A stretch of 64,000 bases of DNA from JAWOLE01 sp963815655 (GTDB taxonomy: Bacteria > Acidobacteriota > Thermoanaerobaculia > UBA5066 > Gp7-AA6), in the NCBI GenBank assembly GCA_963815655.1, contig CAWFHK010000002.1, positions 1 to 64,000 on the forward strand, written 5' to 3'. Made by a program: the position numbers and the translations under genes. The first letter of the stretch is position 1. Each line of letters starts with the position of its first letter. Shown piece after piece: positions 42,112 to 49,925 of the stretch. The notes beneath the pieces are model-generated. The model had not been told where the DNA came from. It made no database searches and saw only the letters and a program-made list of their open reading frames with translations.

Positions 42112-42693
42112 ATGAGCCTGTTCGCCTCCCGCCTCCGACAGGCACGATCTGGCTTTGCTCGGTACGGCTTCGTCGCGTCTCGCAGCTCGCGAGGCCAGCC
42201 TTGCGAGACGCCCCGGAGCCGCCGCAGGCTCTCCGCCTCACGGCGTCAGCACGGCTTCACGATCGTGGAGCTCGCCGTCGTGGCCGCGATGGTCGCGATC
42301 CTGACGACGATGATCCTGCCGCTGGCGAGGTACTCGGCCCGCCGGCAGGACGAGATCGAGCTGCGCTACCAGCTCCGCCTGATGCGCGACGCCATCGACA
42401 AGTACAAGCAGTACTCCGACCTGGGGTTGATTCCCCCCCAGCTCGGGAGCGAGGGCTACCCTCCCGACCTGGAGACCCTCGTCGACGGGGTCAACCTCGT
42501 CGGCCAGCTCGACAAGAAGCAGAAGTTCCTGCGAAGGATCCCGACGGACCCGATGACGAAGAAGGCCGAGTGGGGAATGCGGTCGTTCCAGGACGACCCG
42601 GACTCGATGGCCTGGGGAGGGCAGAACGTCTATGACGTCTTCTCCCTCTCCGACGCCCGGGGCATCGACGGGACCTACTATAAGGACTGGTGA
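42112..42693 (+). CDS. gspG: Pseudopilin 1 (GspG-like) with 48-residue repeat-encoded leader
   Basis: 193 residues. The prepilin cleavage site G|FTIVELAVVAAMVAIL is at residues 48/49 with the conserved Glu5 of the mature protein. The mature part carries the GspG-type ending (PPDLETLVDG ... RIPTDPMTKKAEWGMRS ... YYKDW). Prepilin leaders are usually 5-30 residues; this one is Arg-rich and encoded by copy B of a long dispersed repeat. No ATG, GTG or TTG lies in frame between 42112 and the cleavage site, so the leader must be translated if the gene works. Confidence 0.9.
   Translation: MSLFASRLRQARSGFARYGFVASRSSRGQPCETPRSRRRLSASRRQHGFTIVELAVVAAMVAILTTMILPLARYSARRQDEIELRYQLRLMRDAIDKYKQYSDLGLIPPQLGSEGYPPDLETLVDGVNLVGQLDKKQKFLRRIPTDPMTKKAEWGMRSFQDDPDSMAWGGQNVYDVFSLSDARGIDGTYYKDW
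42123..42239 (-). repeat. Long dispersed repeat, copy B, inside the pseudopilin 1 leader
   Basis: Inverted copy of 36865-36981, in frame within the first 42 codons of pseudopilin 1. It starts with CGCCTCCCGCCTCC (GGGAGGC units in complement), then the shared core including GACAGGCACGATCTGGCTTT. Confidence 0.9.
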
Positions 42694-42694
42694 G

Positions 42695-43231
42695 ATGAAG
42701 AATCGGGAGGCGGGAGGCGGGAGGCGGGAGGCGATCGTTTCCCGGCGCACGGAGGCGGTCGTCTGGTGTCGCGAAGCGAGGCCGACTGCGGGCCCTGGTT
42801 CGCCTGGCGCCTGCCGCCTCCCGCCTCCCGAGCACGGATTCACGCTCCTGGAATTGCTCGTCGTCATGACGATCATCGGGATCCTCGCGGCGATCGCGGT
42901 CCCGGCCCTGCGGGATTCGCCTCAAAGAGCGCGGGAGGCCACGCTCCGGGAAGACCTCTTCACGTTCCGCACCGTCATCGACCAGTACCATGGCGACAAG
43001 GGGTCCTATCCTCCCGACCTGCAGACCCTCGTGACCGCCGGGTACATCCGCAAGATCCCGATCGATCCGATCACGAAATCGGCCGATACCTGGGTCCTCC
43101 AGATGGAGGAGCCGTCCACCGAAGCGGAAGCGAGCGGCCCCGCCGATCAGCCCACGAGTCCCGGGATCGTGGACATCCACAGCGGCTCGCCGGGGAAGGC
43201 CCTCGACGGCACCCTCTACAAGGACTGGTAA
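42695..43231 (+). CDS. Pseudopilin 2 (GspG/H-like) with 48-residue repeat-encoded leader
   Basis: 178 residues. Cleavage site G|FTLLELLVVMTIIGILAAIAVPAL at 48/49, with Glu5 present; mature part has SYPPDLQTLVTAGYIRKIPIDPITKSADTWV and ends LDGTLYKDW, close to pseudopilin 1. The leader reads MKNR, then a stretch from GGGAGGC hairpin arms, then EHG; removal of the insert would leave MKNREHG, a normal short leader. No alternative start codon lies in frame between the ATG at 42695 and the cleavage site. Follows pseudopilin 1 by 1 bp. Confidence 0.9.
   Translation: MKNREAGGGRREAIVSRRTEAVVWCREARPTAGPGSPGACRLPPPEHGFTLLELLVVMTIIGILAAIAVPALRDSPQRAREATLREDLFTFRTVIDQYHGDKGSYPPDLQTLVTAGYIRKIPIDPITKSADTWVLQMEEPSTEAEASGPADQPTSPGIVDIHSGSPGKALDGTLYKDW
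42704..42830. repeat. Heptad hairpin element 18 (GGGAGGC units), in frame in pseudopilin 2
   Basis: Left arm CGGGAGGC x4; loop about 63 bp; right arm CGCCTGGCGCCTGCCGCCTC then CCGCCTCCCG. Encodes residues 5-45 of the leader. The same GAG codon flanks both ends of the insert. Confidence 0.95.
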
Positions 43232-43932
43232 TGCGGAATCGGTTGATTACCCCCGCAAGCCGGGAGGCGGGAGGCGGGAGGCGGGAGGCGATGCCGATCG
43301 CGCGCTTTGGTTCGCCTACCGCCTACCGCCTGCCGCCTCCCGAACGGGGTTACACCCTGGTGGCGGTTGTCATCGGGATGGCGATTCTGGCGATCCTCAT
43401 CATGGGTGTCGCGCCCTCGATCGCGACGATCATGAAGAGGGAGCGGGAGCAGGAGCTGCTCTTCCGCGGGAAGCAATATGCCAGGGCCATCGCCCTCTTT
43501 CAGAGGCGCTACGGGAGATTCCCCAACGAGTTGAAGGAGATGTACGAAAACCGGCCCCGCACGATCCGCAAGCTCTTCAAGGAGCCGATCTGCGGATGCC
43601 CGGACTGGCACGTCATCTATCAGAACTCGCCGGACGCGCTGACGGGAGGACAGGTCCCCGGGATGCCGCCGGGGGCCAGGCCGCTCCCCACTCCGACTCC
43701 CGGCGTGTTCGGTCCCACCGGCCAGAACAAGACGATCGGGCCGATCATCGGGGTGCGATCCGGCGTCCACGAAGAGGCCCTGACCGAGTGGCGAGGGCAG
43801 AAGTACTACGACGAGTGGCGATTCATCATGGGAGATGCGGACAAGGAGAGCGGCATCGGCATCGGCGGGGGCCTCGGCCGGCCGCCGGGGGCTCCCCCCT
43901 TCCCGGTTTCAACCCCTCCGCCTCGACGGTAA
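43231..43932 (+). CDS. Pseudopilin 3, lacks Glu5, 40-residue repeat-encoded leader
   Basis: 233 residues; the ATG overlaps the stop of pseudopilin 2 (TAATG). Cleavage site G|YTLVAVVIGMAILAILIMGV at 40/41: mature position 5 is Ala, not Glu, as is typical of the tip pseudopilin GspK class. The body has REREQELLFRGKQYARAIALFQRRYGRFPNELKEMYENRPRTIRKLFKEPICG and a Pro/Gly-rich tail. Leader MRNR + hairpin insert + ERG; a possible internal ATG at codon 21 lies in the hairpin loop and would give a 20-residue leader. Confidence 0.88.
   Translation: MRNRLITPASREAGGGRREAMPIARFGSPTAYRLPPPERGYTLVAVVIGMAILAILIMGVAPSIATIMKREREQELLFRGKQYARAIALFQRRYGRFPNELKEMYENRPRTIRKLFKEPICGCPDWHVIYQNSPDALTGGQVPGMPPGARPLPTPTPGVFGPTGQNKTIGPIIGVRSGVHEEALTEWRGQKYYDEWRFIMGDADKESGIGIGGGLGRPPGAPPFPVSTPPPRR
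43260..43342. repeat. Heptad hairpin element 19 (GGGAGGC / GGCGGTA units), in frame in pseudopilin 3
   Basis: Left arm CGGGAGGC x4 (43261-43290); loop about 20 bp; right arm CGCCTACCGCCTACCGCCTG then CCGCCTCCCG. Encodes residues about 11-37 of the leader. Confidence 0.95.
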
Positions 43933-44026
43933 CTCACTTAAAGTAAACAGGTTCGCGAGACGTCGCCGGTCCCGGACGCCGAGTTTCCGGCCGCGGTAGA
44001 ATAGGCGTTCCTTCCGGGAGCCCTCA

Positions 44027-45307
44027 ATGGTCCAGAAATCCATCCTCGACAACGGCACGACTGTCCTGATCGACCGGATGCAGGACGTCCGGTCCTTCGC
44101 CCTCGGCTTCTTCGTCGCGGCGGGCTCGGGCGACGAGCCGCCGGCCAGGCAGGGGATCTCCCACTTCCTCGAGCACGTCCTCTTCAAGCGGACCCGCCGC
44201 CGCTCGACCGTTCAGATCGCCCGCGAAATCGACCGGCTCGGGGGAGACGTGGACGCCTTCACGACGAAGGAGTACACCGGCTTCTACGTCCACACGCTCG
44301 ATTCGCGGTTCTCCGAGGCGTTGGATCTCATGGGCGACATCGTTCTCTCGCCGGCCTTCGGCTCCGTGGACATCGAGGTCGAGCGGGGCGTGATCCTGGA
44401 GGAGCTCGGGGAGGCGAACGACAACCCCGAGGACCTCGTTCACGAGATGTTCGTGCGCTCCTTCTGGAGGAGCCACCCGCTGGGAGCCCCGATCCTGGGG
44501 AGCGCCGAGACGGTCCGGAGCATCGGCCTGACCGATTTGTACCGCTACTACCGCTCCCGGTACCGGCCCGAGAACCTCATCGTCTCGGTCGCCGGCCACG
44601 TGCGGAGCCGTGAATGCCTGGCGGAGATCGAGAGGCTCTTCCGCAGACGGCCCTCCCGCTCCGCCGCGCGCGGCGCGATCGAAGGACGGACCGGCCGGCC
44701 TCGAGGCCACCAGGACCTGCTCCTCAAGTCTCGCCGGGGCCTGGAGCAGGCGCATCTCTGCCTCGGCGCCGAGGGACCTTCCCAGTCCTCCGACCGGCGC
44801 TATGCCGCCAGCCTCCTCGACATCGTGCTCGGCGGCGGGATGTCCTCGCGGCTCTTCCAGGAAGTGCGGGAGAAGCGCGGCCTGGCGTATTCGATCGCCT
44901 CGTCGCTCAACTCGTTCCGGCTGGGCGGATACGAGACGATCTCCGCCGCCTGCGCGCCGAAGAACCTCGCGCGCCTCCTGGAGGTGACGCTGCGGGAGCT
45001 CAAGAGGCTGAAGCGCGACGGCGTTCGGCCGCGCGAGCTCGCCTGGGCCAAGGAGAACCTGAAGGGGAACATGATGCTCGCCCTGGAGTCGACCGTCTCG
45101 CGCATGTCCATGCAGGCGCGCCACGAGTTCTATCTCGGCCGCGCGAGAACCGCCGAGGAGATGATGGGGCGCGTCGAGGCGGTCACGGCGGAAGACGTCG
45201 CGGAGGAATCCGAGCGTCTCTTCGATGGCCGCCTGCTTTCGCTGGCCGTCGTCGGCAACGTCGGCAAGCTCCCCATCTCCGCTTCGGAGCTCGCCGCCGC
45301 CCTGTAA
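44027..45307 (+). CDS. M16 family zinc metallopeptidase (insulinase-like)
   Basis: 426 residues. The inverted zinc motif HFLEH is at residues 46-50 (GISHFLEHVLFKRT), and the downstream third ligand lies in a GVILEELGEANDNPEDL stretch. A YYRSRYRPENLIVSVAGHV motif and the R/Y pair region (RGLAYSIASSLNSF) support an active single-domain M16B enzyme of the mpp/YmxG type. No signal peptide, so cytoplasmic. Followed after ~115 bp by dut. Confidence 0.93.
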   Translation: MVQKSILDNGTTVLIDRMQDVRSFALGFFVAAGSGDEPPARQGISHFLEHVLFKRTRRRSTVQIAREIDRLGGDVDAFTTKEYTGFYVHTLDSRFSEALDLMGDIVLSPAFGSVDIEVERGVILEELGEANDNPEDLVHEMFVRSFWRSHPLGAPILGSAETVRSIGLTDLYRYYRSRYRPENLIVSVAGHVRSRECLAEIERLFRRRPSRSAARGAIEGRTGRPRGHQDLLLKSRRGLEQAHLCLGAEGPSQSSDRRYAASLLDIVLGGGMSSRLFQEVREKRGLAYSIASSLNSFRLGGYETISAACAPKNLARLLEVTLRELKRLKRDGVRPRELAWAKENLKGNMMLALESTVSRMSMQARHEFYLGRARTAEEMMGRVEAVTAEDVAEESERLFDGRLLSLAVVGNVGKLPISASELAAAL

Positions 45308-45422
45308 CGTCGCTCCGCGCGGACCGGGCGACGCGGCTTCGCCACCGGCGGGCGGCCCTCGATGACTTCGGCAGACTCCTCGCGCCGCGACCGGGGCCGG
45401 GCACGGAGTACGATGCGCTCTC

Positions 45423-45875
45423 GTGGCTGATATTGCCGTTGCGATCGAGATCCTGAGGCACGGGAATGGGCTGGAAATGCCGGCCTACGCGACGGCGGGG
45501 TCGGCGGGATGCGACCTGCGGGCCGCCATCGAGGCGTCGTTGCTCATCCTGCCCGGCGGGCGCGCCCGGGTCCCGACCGGGATCGCGGTCGCAATTCCCG
45601 CGGGATATGAGGGGCAGGTCCGGATGCGGAGCGGGCTCGCGCACGACAAGGGCCTCGCCCTCTTGAACGCTCCCGGCACGATCGACAGCGACTACCGCGG
45701 CGAGATCCAGGTGATCATCGCGAACCTCGGCGCGGAGCCGGTGACGCTCGAGCGCGGTGAGCGCATCGCGCAGCTCGTGTTCGCGCCGGTGGCGAGGGCG
45801 AACTTCGAAAGAGTCCCAGAGCTTCCGTCGAGTTCTCGCGGCCAGGGAGGGTTCGGCTCGACAGGAAGGGAGTAG
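45423..45875 (+). CDS. dut: Deoxyuridine 5'-triphosphate nucleotidohydrolase (dUTPase)
   Basis: 150 residues, GTG start. All five trimeric dUTPase motifs are visible: AGCDLRAA, RMRSGLAHDKGLAL, APGTIDSDYRGEIQVI, GERIAQLVFAPV and the C-terminal P-loop-like RGQGGFGSTG. It hydrolyses dUTP to dUMP. The stop codon lies in the left arm of a short hairpin element. Confidence 0.95.
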   Translation: MADIAVAIEILRHGNGLEMPAYATAGSAGCDLRAAIEASLLILPGGRARVPTGIAVAIPAGYEGQVRMRSGLAHDKGLALLNAPGTIDSDYRGEIQVIIANLGAEPVTLERGERIAQLVFAPVARANFERVPELPSSSRGQGGFGSTGRE

Positions 45876-45893
45876 GTGTCAAGCCGGACACCT
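45874..45893. repeat. Short hairpin element 20 (AGGTGTC)
   Basis: AGGTGTC, 5-bp loop, GGACACCT. Overlaps the dut stop. A single-unit version of the GGTGTCA-type element 4. Confidence 0.6.
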
Positions 45894-45908
45894 GCTAATC
45901 TATTATTC

Positions 45909-46679
45909 GTGCGGATATCCATCCTCGCGTCCGGCTCCGGCGGCAACGCCTGCGTCGTGGAGTCGGGCGGGACGCGGGTGCTGGTGGACGCGGGGATCTC
46001 GGCCCGGGAGATCGAGCGCCGGATGAGCGCCCGGGGGATGGAGCCGGAGACGGTCCGCGGGATCTTCGTCACGCACGAGCACATGGATCATTCGAGCGGC
46101 GCACTCGTCTTCTCGAGGCGGTGGGAGTGTCCGGTATTCACGACCGTCGGGACGGCGGACGCGATCGGGCTCGAGGGGGATCTCTTCTCGCCGTTCGTCC
46201 GGATCGAGGGGGGACGCGAGGGGCGGATCGGCGACCTCGGCTTCCGCGCCTTCGCGACGCCCCACGACGCGAACGAGTCGGTCGCCTACGCCTTCGAGGG
46301 GGACGGCGCGCGGGTGGTCATCGCGTCGGACCTGGGGCGCGCGGAGGAAGGCTTCGTGGAGTTCCTGCGCGGCGCGACGACGCTGCTGCTGGAGTTCAAC
46401 CACGATGAGGACATGCTCCGCGACGGGCCGTACACATGGCCGCTCAAACAGCGGATCTCGGGGGGATGGGGGCACCTCTCCAACCGCCAATCGGCGGACG
46501 CGATTCGGCGGGCGGCCGGAGCGCGCCTGAAACGGGTCGTCGCGACGCATCTCTCGCGCACCAACAACGTGCCGCCCCTGGCGCTCGCGGCTCTCGCCGA
46601 GGCCCTGGAGCGCGCGGGCTCTCCCGCCGAATACGGGATCGCGGACCAGGTCGCGGGTTACGACACCTTCGACGCGTGA
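45909..46679 (+). CDS. MBL-fold metallo-hydrolase (YycJ/WalJ-like)
   Basis: 256 residues from a GTG at 45909. ISILASGSGGNACVVESGGTRVLVDAGIS opens the fold; the metal-binding THEHMDHSSG (HxHxDH) is at about residues 57-62, followed by FATPHDANESVAYAFEG, VIASDLGR and EFNHDEDMLRDGPY. This layout is that of the YycJ/WalJ subgroup, predicted exonucleases. It overlaps purS by 4 bp. Confidence 0.9.
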   Translation: MRISILASGSGGNACVVESGGTRVLVDAGISAREIERRMSARGMEPETVRGIFVTHEHMDHSSGALVFSRRWECPVFTTVGTADAIGLEGDLFSPFVRIEGGREGRIGDLGFRAFATPHDANESVAYAFEGDGARVVIASDLGRAEEGFVEFLRGATTLLLEFNHDEDMLRDGPYTWPLKQRISGGWGHLSNRQSADAIRRAAGARLKRVVATHLSRTNNVPPLALAALAEALERAGSPAEYGIADQVAGYDTFDA

Positions 46680-46918
46680 GAGTCGAGGTCCGCGTTTATC
46701 CGCGCCAGGACGTCCTGGACCCCCAGGGCAAGGCGATCGCCGCGGCGCTCGCGCGCCTGGGCCACCGGGCGGTCAGGGATGTGCGGGCGGGGAAGGTCTT
46801 CTTCCTCGAGGTCGAAGGCTCCGACGCGTCTGCGGTCGAGGCGGACGCCCGCCGGATGGCCGAGGAGCTCCTGGCCAACACCGTCATCGAGGGATACGAC
46901 GTGAGGATTGTCTCGTGA
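46676..46918 (+). CDS. purS: Phosphoribosylformylglycinamidine synthase, PurS subunit
   Basis: 80 residues, the usual size. VRVEVRVYPRQDVLDPQGKAIAAALARLGHRAVRDVRAGKVFFLEVEG and the LLANTVIEGYDVRIVS ending are typical. GTG start overlaps the upstream stop, and its own stop overlaps purQ (GTGA). It bridges PurQ and PurL in the FGAM synthase complex. Confidence 0.95.
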   Translation: MRVEVRVYPRQDVLDPQGKAIAAALARLGHRAVRDVRAGKVFFLEVEGSDASAVEADARRMAEELLANTVIEGYDVRIVS

Positions 46919-47610
46919 GGTTCGCCATCGTCGTTTTCCCCGGCTCCAACTGCGACGCCGACTGCTTCCACGTCGCGAAAGACCTGCTCGGCTGCGAGGC
47001 CGAGTACGTCTGGCACAAGGAGACGGACCTGAAGGGCGCCGACGCCGTCATCCTGCCGGGAGGCTTCGCCTACGGCGACTACCTCCGTGCGGGCGCGCTC
47101 GCCCGCTTCTCGCCGGTCATGGAGAGCGTCGCGGAGTTCGCGAAGGCCGGCGGGCCCGTCCTCGGCATCTGCAACGGCTTCCAGGTCCTGCTGGAGGCCG
47201 GTCTCCTGCCCGGCGCCGTCCGGGTCAACAAGACGCTCCGGTACATCTGCCGCGACGTCTTCCTGCGCGTCGAGTCGAACGACACCGCGTTCACGCGCCT
47301 CTACGAGCCCGGCCAGGTCGTCCGGATGCCGATCGGCCACGGCGAGGGGAACTACACCGCGTCTCCCGAGGTCCTCGAAGCCCTTCGCCGGGAGCGCCGC
47401 GTCGTCTTCCGCTACTGCGACGAAGCCGGCCTCCTGACCGAGTCCGCCAACCCCAACGGCGCGGAAGACGCCATCGCCGGAATCGCCAACCGGGAGGGGA
47501 ACGTCGTCGGCCTCATGCCGCACCCGGACCGCTGCTCCGAGCGCCTGCTCGGCAACGACGTCGGCCGCCGGATGTTCGAGTCGGCGGTGATCGCGCTTGC
47601 GGCGAGATGA
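46915..47610 (+). CDS. purQ: Phosphoribosylformylglycinamidine synthase, PurQ glutaminase subunit
   Basis: 231 residues, class I amidotransferase. FAIVVFPGSNCDADC, the nucleophile elbow PVLGICNGFQVLLEAGLLPGA with Cys, and the late His/Glu in GLMPHPDRCSER complete the triad. It supplies ammonia to PurL in purine synthesis step 4. Confidence 0.97.
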   Translation: MRFAIVVFPGSNCDADCFHVAKDLLGCEAEYVWHKETDLKGADAVILPGGFAYGDYLRAGALARFSPVMESVAEFAKAGGPVLGICNGFQVLLEAGLLPGAVRVNKTLRYICRDVFLRVESNDTAFTRLYEPGQVVRMPIGHGEGNYTASPEVLEALRRERRVVFRYCDEAGLLTESANPNGAEDAIAGIANREGNVVGLMPHPDRCSERLLGNDVGRRMFESAVIALAAR

Positions 47611-47613
47611 GCC

Positions 47614-47692
47614 GTTTCAAGTTTCAGGTTTCAAGTTTCAGGATCCTGTCCCTGTTGCGCCTCCTGAAACTTGAAACTTGAAACCTGAAACC
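47614..47692. repeat. Heptad hairpin element 21 (GTTTCAA/GTTTCAG units)
   Basis: Left arm GTTTCAAGTTTCAGGTTTCA then AGTTTCAGGA; loop about 19 bp; right arm TCCTGAAACTTGAAACTTGA then AACCTGAAAC. Begins 3 bp after the purQ stop and ends 5 bp before the purL ATG, covering the place of its ribosome-binding site. Confidence 0.95.
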
Positions 47693-47697
47693 GTTCC

Positions 47698-49908
47698 ATG
47701 ATCACCCCCGACCTCGTCGCGGAACACAACCTGTCGGAGCAGGAGTACTCCCGCATCGTCCAGCTCCTCGGCCGCGAGCCGAATCTCGTGGAGCTCGGGA
47801 TCTTCTCGGCGATGTGGAGCGAGCACTGCTCCTACAAGTCGTCGCGGGTCCACTTAAAGTCGTTCCCGACGTCGGGGCCGCGCGTCCTCCAGGGGCCGGG
47901 AGAGAACGCGGGTGTCGTGGACATCGGCGACGGGCTCGCGGTCGCCTTCAAGATGGAGTCGCACAATCACCCCTCCTTCATCGAGCCGTATCAGGGCGCG
48001 GCGACCGGCGTCGGCGGGATCCTGCGCGACATCTTCACGATGGGCGCGCGGCCGATCGCGTCGCTCAACTCGCTTCGCTTCGGCGCGCTCTCCGCGCCGC
48101 GGATGCGGCACCTCGTGGACGGGGTCGTGCGCGGGATCGCCGGCTACGGCAACTGCATGGGGATCCCGACGGTCGGCGGCGAGACGACGTTCCACGCCGG
48201 CTTCAACGGCAACATCCTCGTCAACGTAATGAACGTCGGGATCGTCCGCAAGGACCGGATCTTCCTCGGCCGCGCGGAGGGGCCCGGCAATCCAGTCGTC
48301 TACGTCGGCTCCCGGACCGGCCGCGACGGGATCCACGGCGCCACGATGGCCTCGGAGGAATTCCTCGGCGACGAGACGAAACAGAAGAAGCCGACCGTGC
48401 AGGTGGGCGATCCGTTCACGGAGAAGCTCCTGCTGGAAGCGTGCCTCGAGCTCTTCGAGACCGACGCCGTCGTCGGCATCCAGGACATGGGCGCGGCCGG
48501 ACTGACCTCCTCCGCCTTCGAGATGGCGGGACGCGCCGGCAGCGGCGTCGAGCTCGACCTCTCGAAGGTCCCCGTCCGGGAGGCCGGCATGACGCCGTAC
48601 GAGATCATGCTGTCGGAGTCGCAGGAGCGGATGCTCCTCGTGGCGCGGCGCGACCGGCTCGGCCGCGTCTTCGAGATCTTCCGCAAGTGGGACCTCGAAG
48701 CGGCCGAGATCGGGACCGTGACCGATTCCGGCCGAGTCGTCCTCTTCTTCGAGGGGAAGGTCGTGGCGGACCTCCCGGCCGAGCCGCTCTCGAGCGAGGC
48801 GCCTCTCTACGACCGTCCGCGCGCGGCGCCGGCGCCTTCTCCGGCACCGCTCTGGCCGGGCGAGCCGGAGCCCTCCGACTACGGCGACTGCCTCCGCCGC
48901 ATCCTCGCCGGCCCGAACGTGGCCGAGAAGTCGTGGATCTGGACGCAGTACGACCACATGGTCGGGACCAACACGGTCGAGCGCCCCGGGGGCGACGCGG
49001 CGGTCGTCCGGATCAAAGGCACGACAAAAGCCCTGGCACTGAAGAGCGACGTCAATCCCTTCTTCTGCGCGCTCGATCCGTACAGGGGCGCCGCTCTGGC
49101 CGTCGCGGAAGCGGCGCGCTCGATCGCCTGCGTCGGCGCCCGCCCGCTCGCCATCACCGATTGCCTGAACTTCGGGAACCCGGAGAAGCCGGAGGTCATG
49201 GGCCAGTTCGAGGCCGCGGTGCGCGGGATCGCCGATGCCTGCCGCGCCCTGGAGATCCCGGTCGTCTCCGGCAACGTCTCCTTCTACAATGAGACCGACG
49301 GACGGGCGATCCCTCCTACCCCCACCGTCGGCATGGTGGGACTGCTGGAGGACGTCGAGCGAAGAGTGCGGATGCCGTTTCGCGCTGAAGGCGACCTCGT
49401 GGCGCTGCTCGGGACGACGCGCGACGAGCTTGGCGGCAGCGAGTTTCTCCGGACGGTCCGCGGCCGTGACGAGGGGCCGTGTCCGGAGGTGGACCTCGCG
49501 GCCGAGAAGCGCCTGATCGGTCTCCTCCTGACCCTCGCGCAGGAGAAGAAGCTCGCCTCGGCCCACGACCTCGCCGACGGCGCCCTGTCCGTCGCCCTCG
49601 CCGAGTGCGCGATGAAGTCCGGGCTCGGAGTCGCCGTAGCCCTCGACACGGACACGCGACCTTCGGCGCTGCTCTTCGGCGAGTCCACCGGCCGGGCGGT
49701 CGTCGCGTTCGAGGCCGGGTCCGAGGCCGCCGTACGCGCCGCCGCCGATCGCGGCGGAGTCGCGTTCGCCGTCATCGGCCGCGTCGGCGGAAGCCGGCTG
49801 AAGATCGCCGTGCGAGACCGAGTGCTCATCGACGAGCCCGTCTCCGAACTGCGGGAGCTCTGGTCGGGCGCCTTCGCCGGGGCCCTCGAATCCGCCGACA
49901 TCCTGTAG
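47698..49908 (+). CDS. purL: Phosphoribosylformylglycinamidine synthase PurL, large subunit
   Basis: 736 residues, the short PurL that works with PurS and PurQ. LGREPNLVELGIFSAMWSEHCSYKSSR, VAFKMESHNHPSFIEPYQGAATGVGGILRDIFTMGARPIA, FGNPEKPEVMGQF, VSGNVSFYNET and a late ASAHDLADGALSVALAECA are all typical of FGAR amidotransferases. No Shine-Dalgarno is visible; the hairpin arm directly precedes the ATG although purS and purQ are translationally coupled. Confidence 0.97.
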   Translation: MITPDLVAEHNLSEQEYSRIVQLLGREPNLVELGIFSAMWSEHCSYKSSRVHLKSFPTSGPRVLQGPGENAGVVDIGDGLAVAFKMESHNHPSFIEPYQGAATGVGGILRDIFTMGARPIASLNSLRFGALSAPRMRHLVDGVVRGIAGYGNCMGIPTVGGETTFHAGFNGNILVNVMNVGIVRKDRIFLGRAEGPGNPVVYVGSRTGRDGIHGATMASEEFLGDETKQKKPTVQVGDPFTEKLLLEACLELFETDAVVGIQDMGAAGLTSSAFEMAGRAGSGVELDLSKVPVREAGMTPYEIMLSESQERMLLVARRDRLGRVFEIFRKWDLEAAEIGTVTDSGRVVLFFEGKVVADLPAEPLSSEAPLYDRPRAAPAPSPAPLWPGEPEPSDYGDCLRRILAGPNVAEKSWIWTQYDHMVGTNTVERPGGDAAVVRIKGTTKALALKSDVNPFFCALDPYRGAALAVAEAARSIACVGARPLAITDCLNFGNPEKPEVMGQFEAAVRGIADACRALEIPVVSGNVSFYNETDGRAIPPTPTVGMVGLLEDVERRVRMPFRAEGDLVALLGTTRDELGGSEFLRTVRGRDEGPCPEVDLAAEKRLIGLLLTLAQEKKLASAHDLADGALSVALAECAMKSGLGVAVALDTDTRPSALLFGESTGRAVVAFEAGSEAAVRAAADRGGVAFAVIGRVGGSRLKIAVRDRVLIDEPVSELRELWSGAFAGALESADIL

Positions 49909-49925
49909 CGTTCGGGGCGCCGTCC

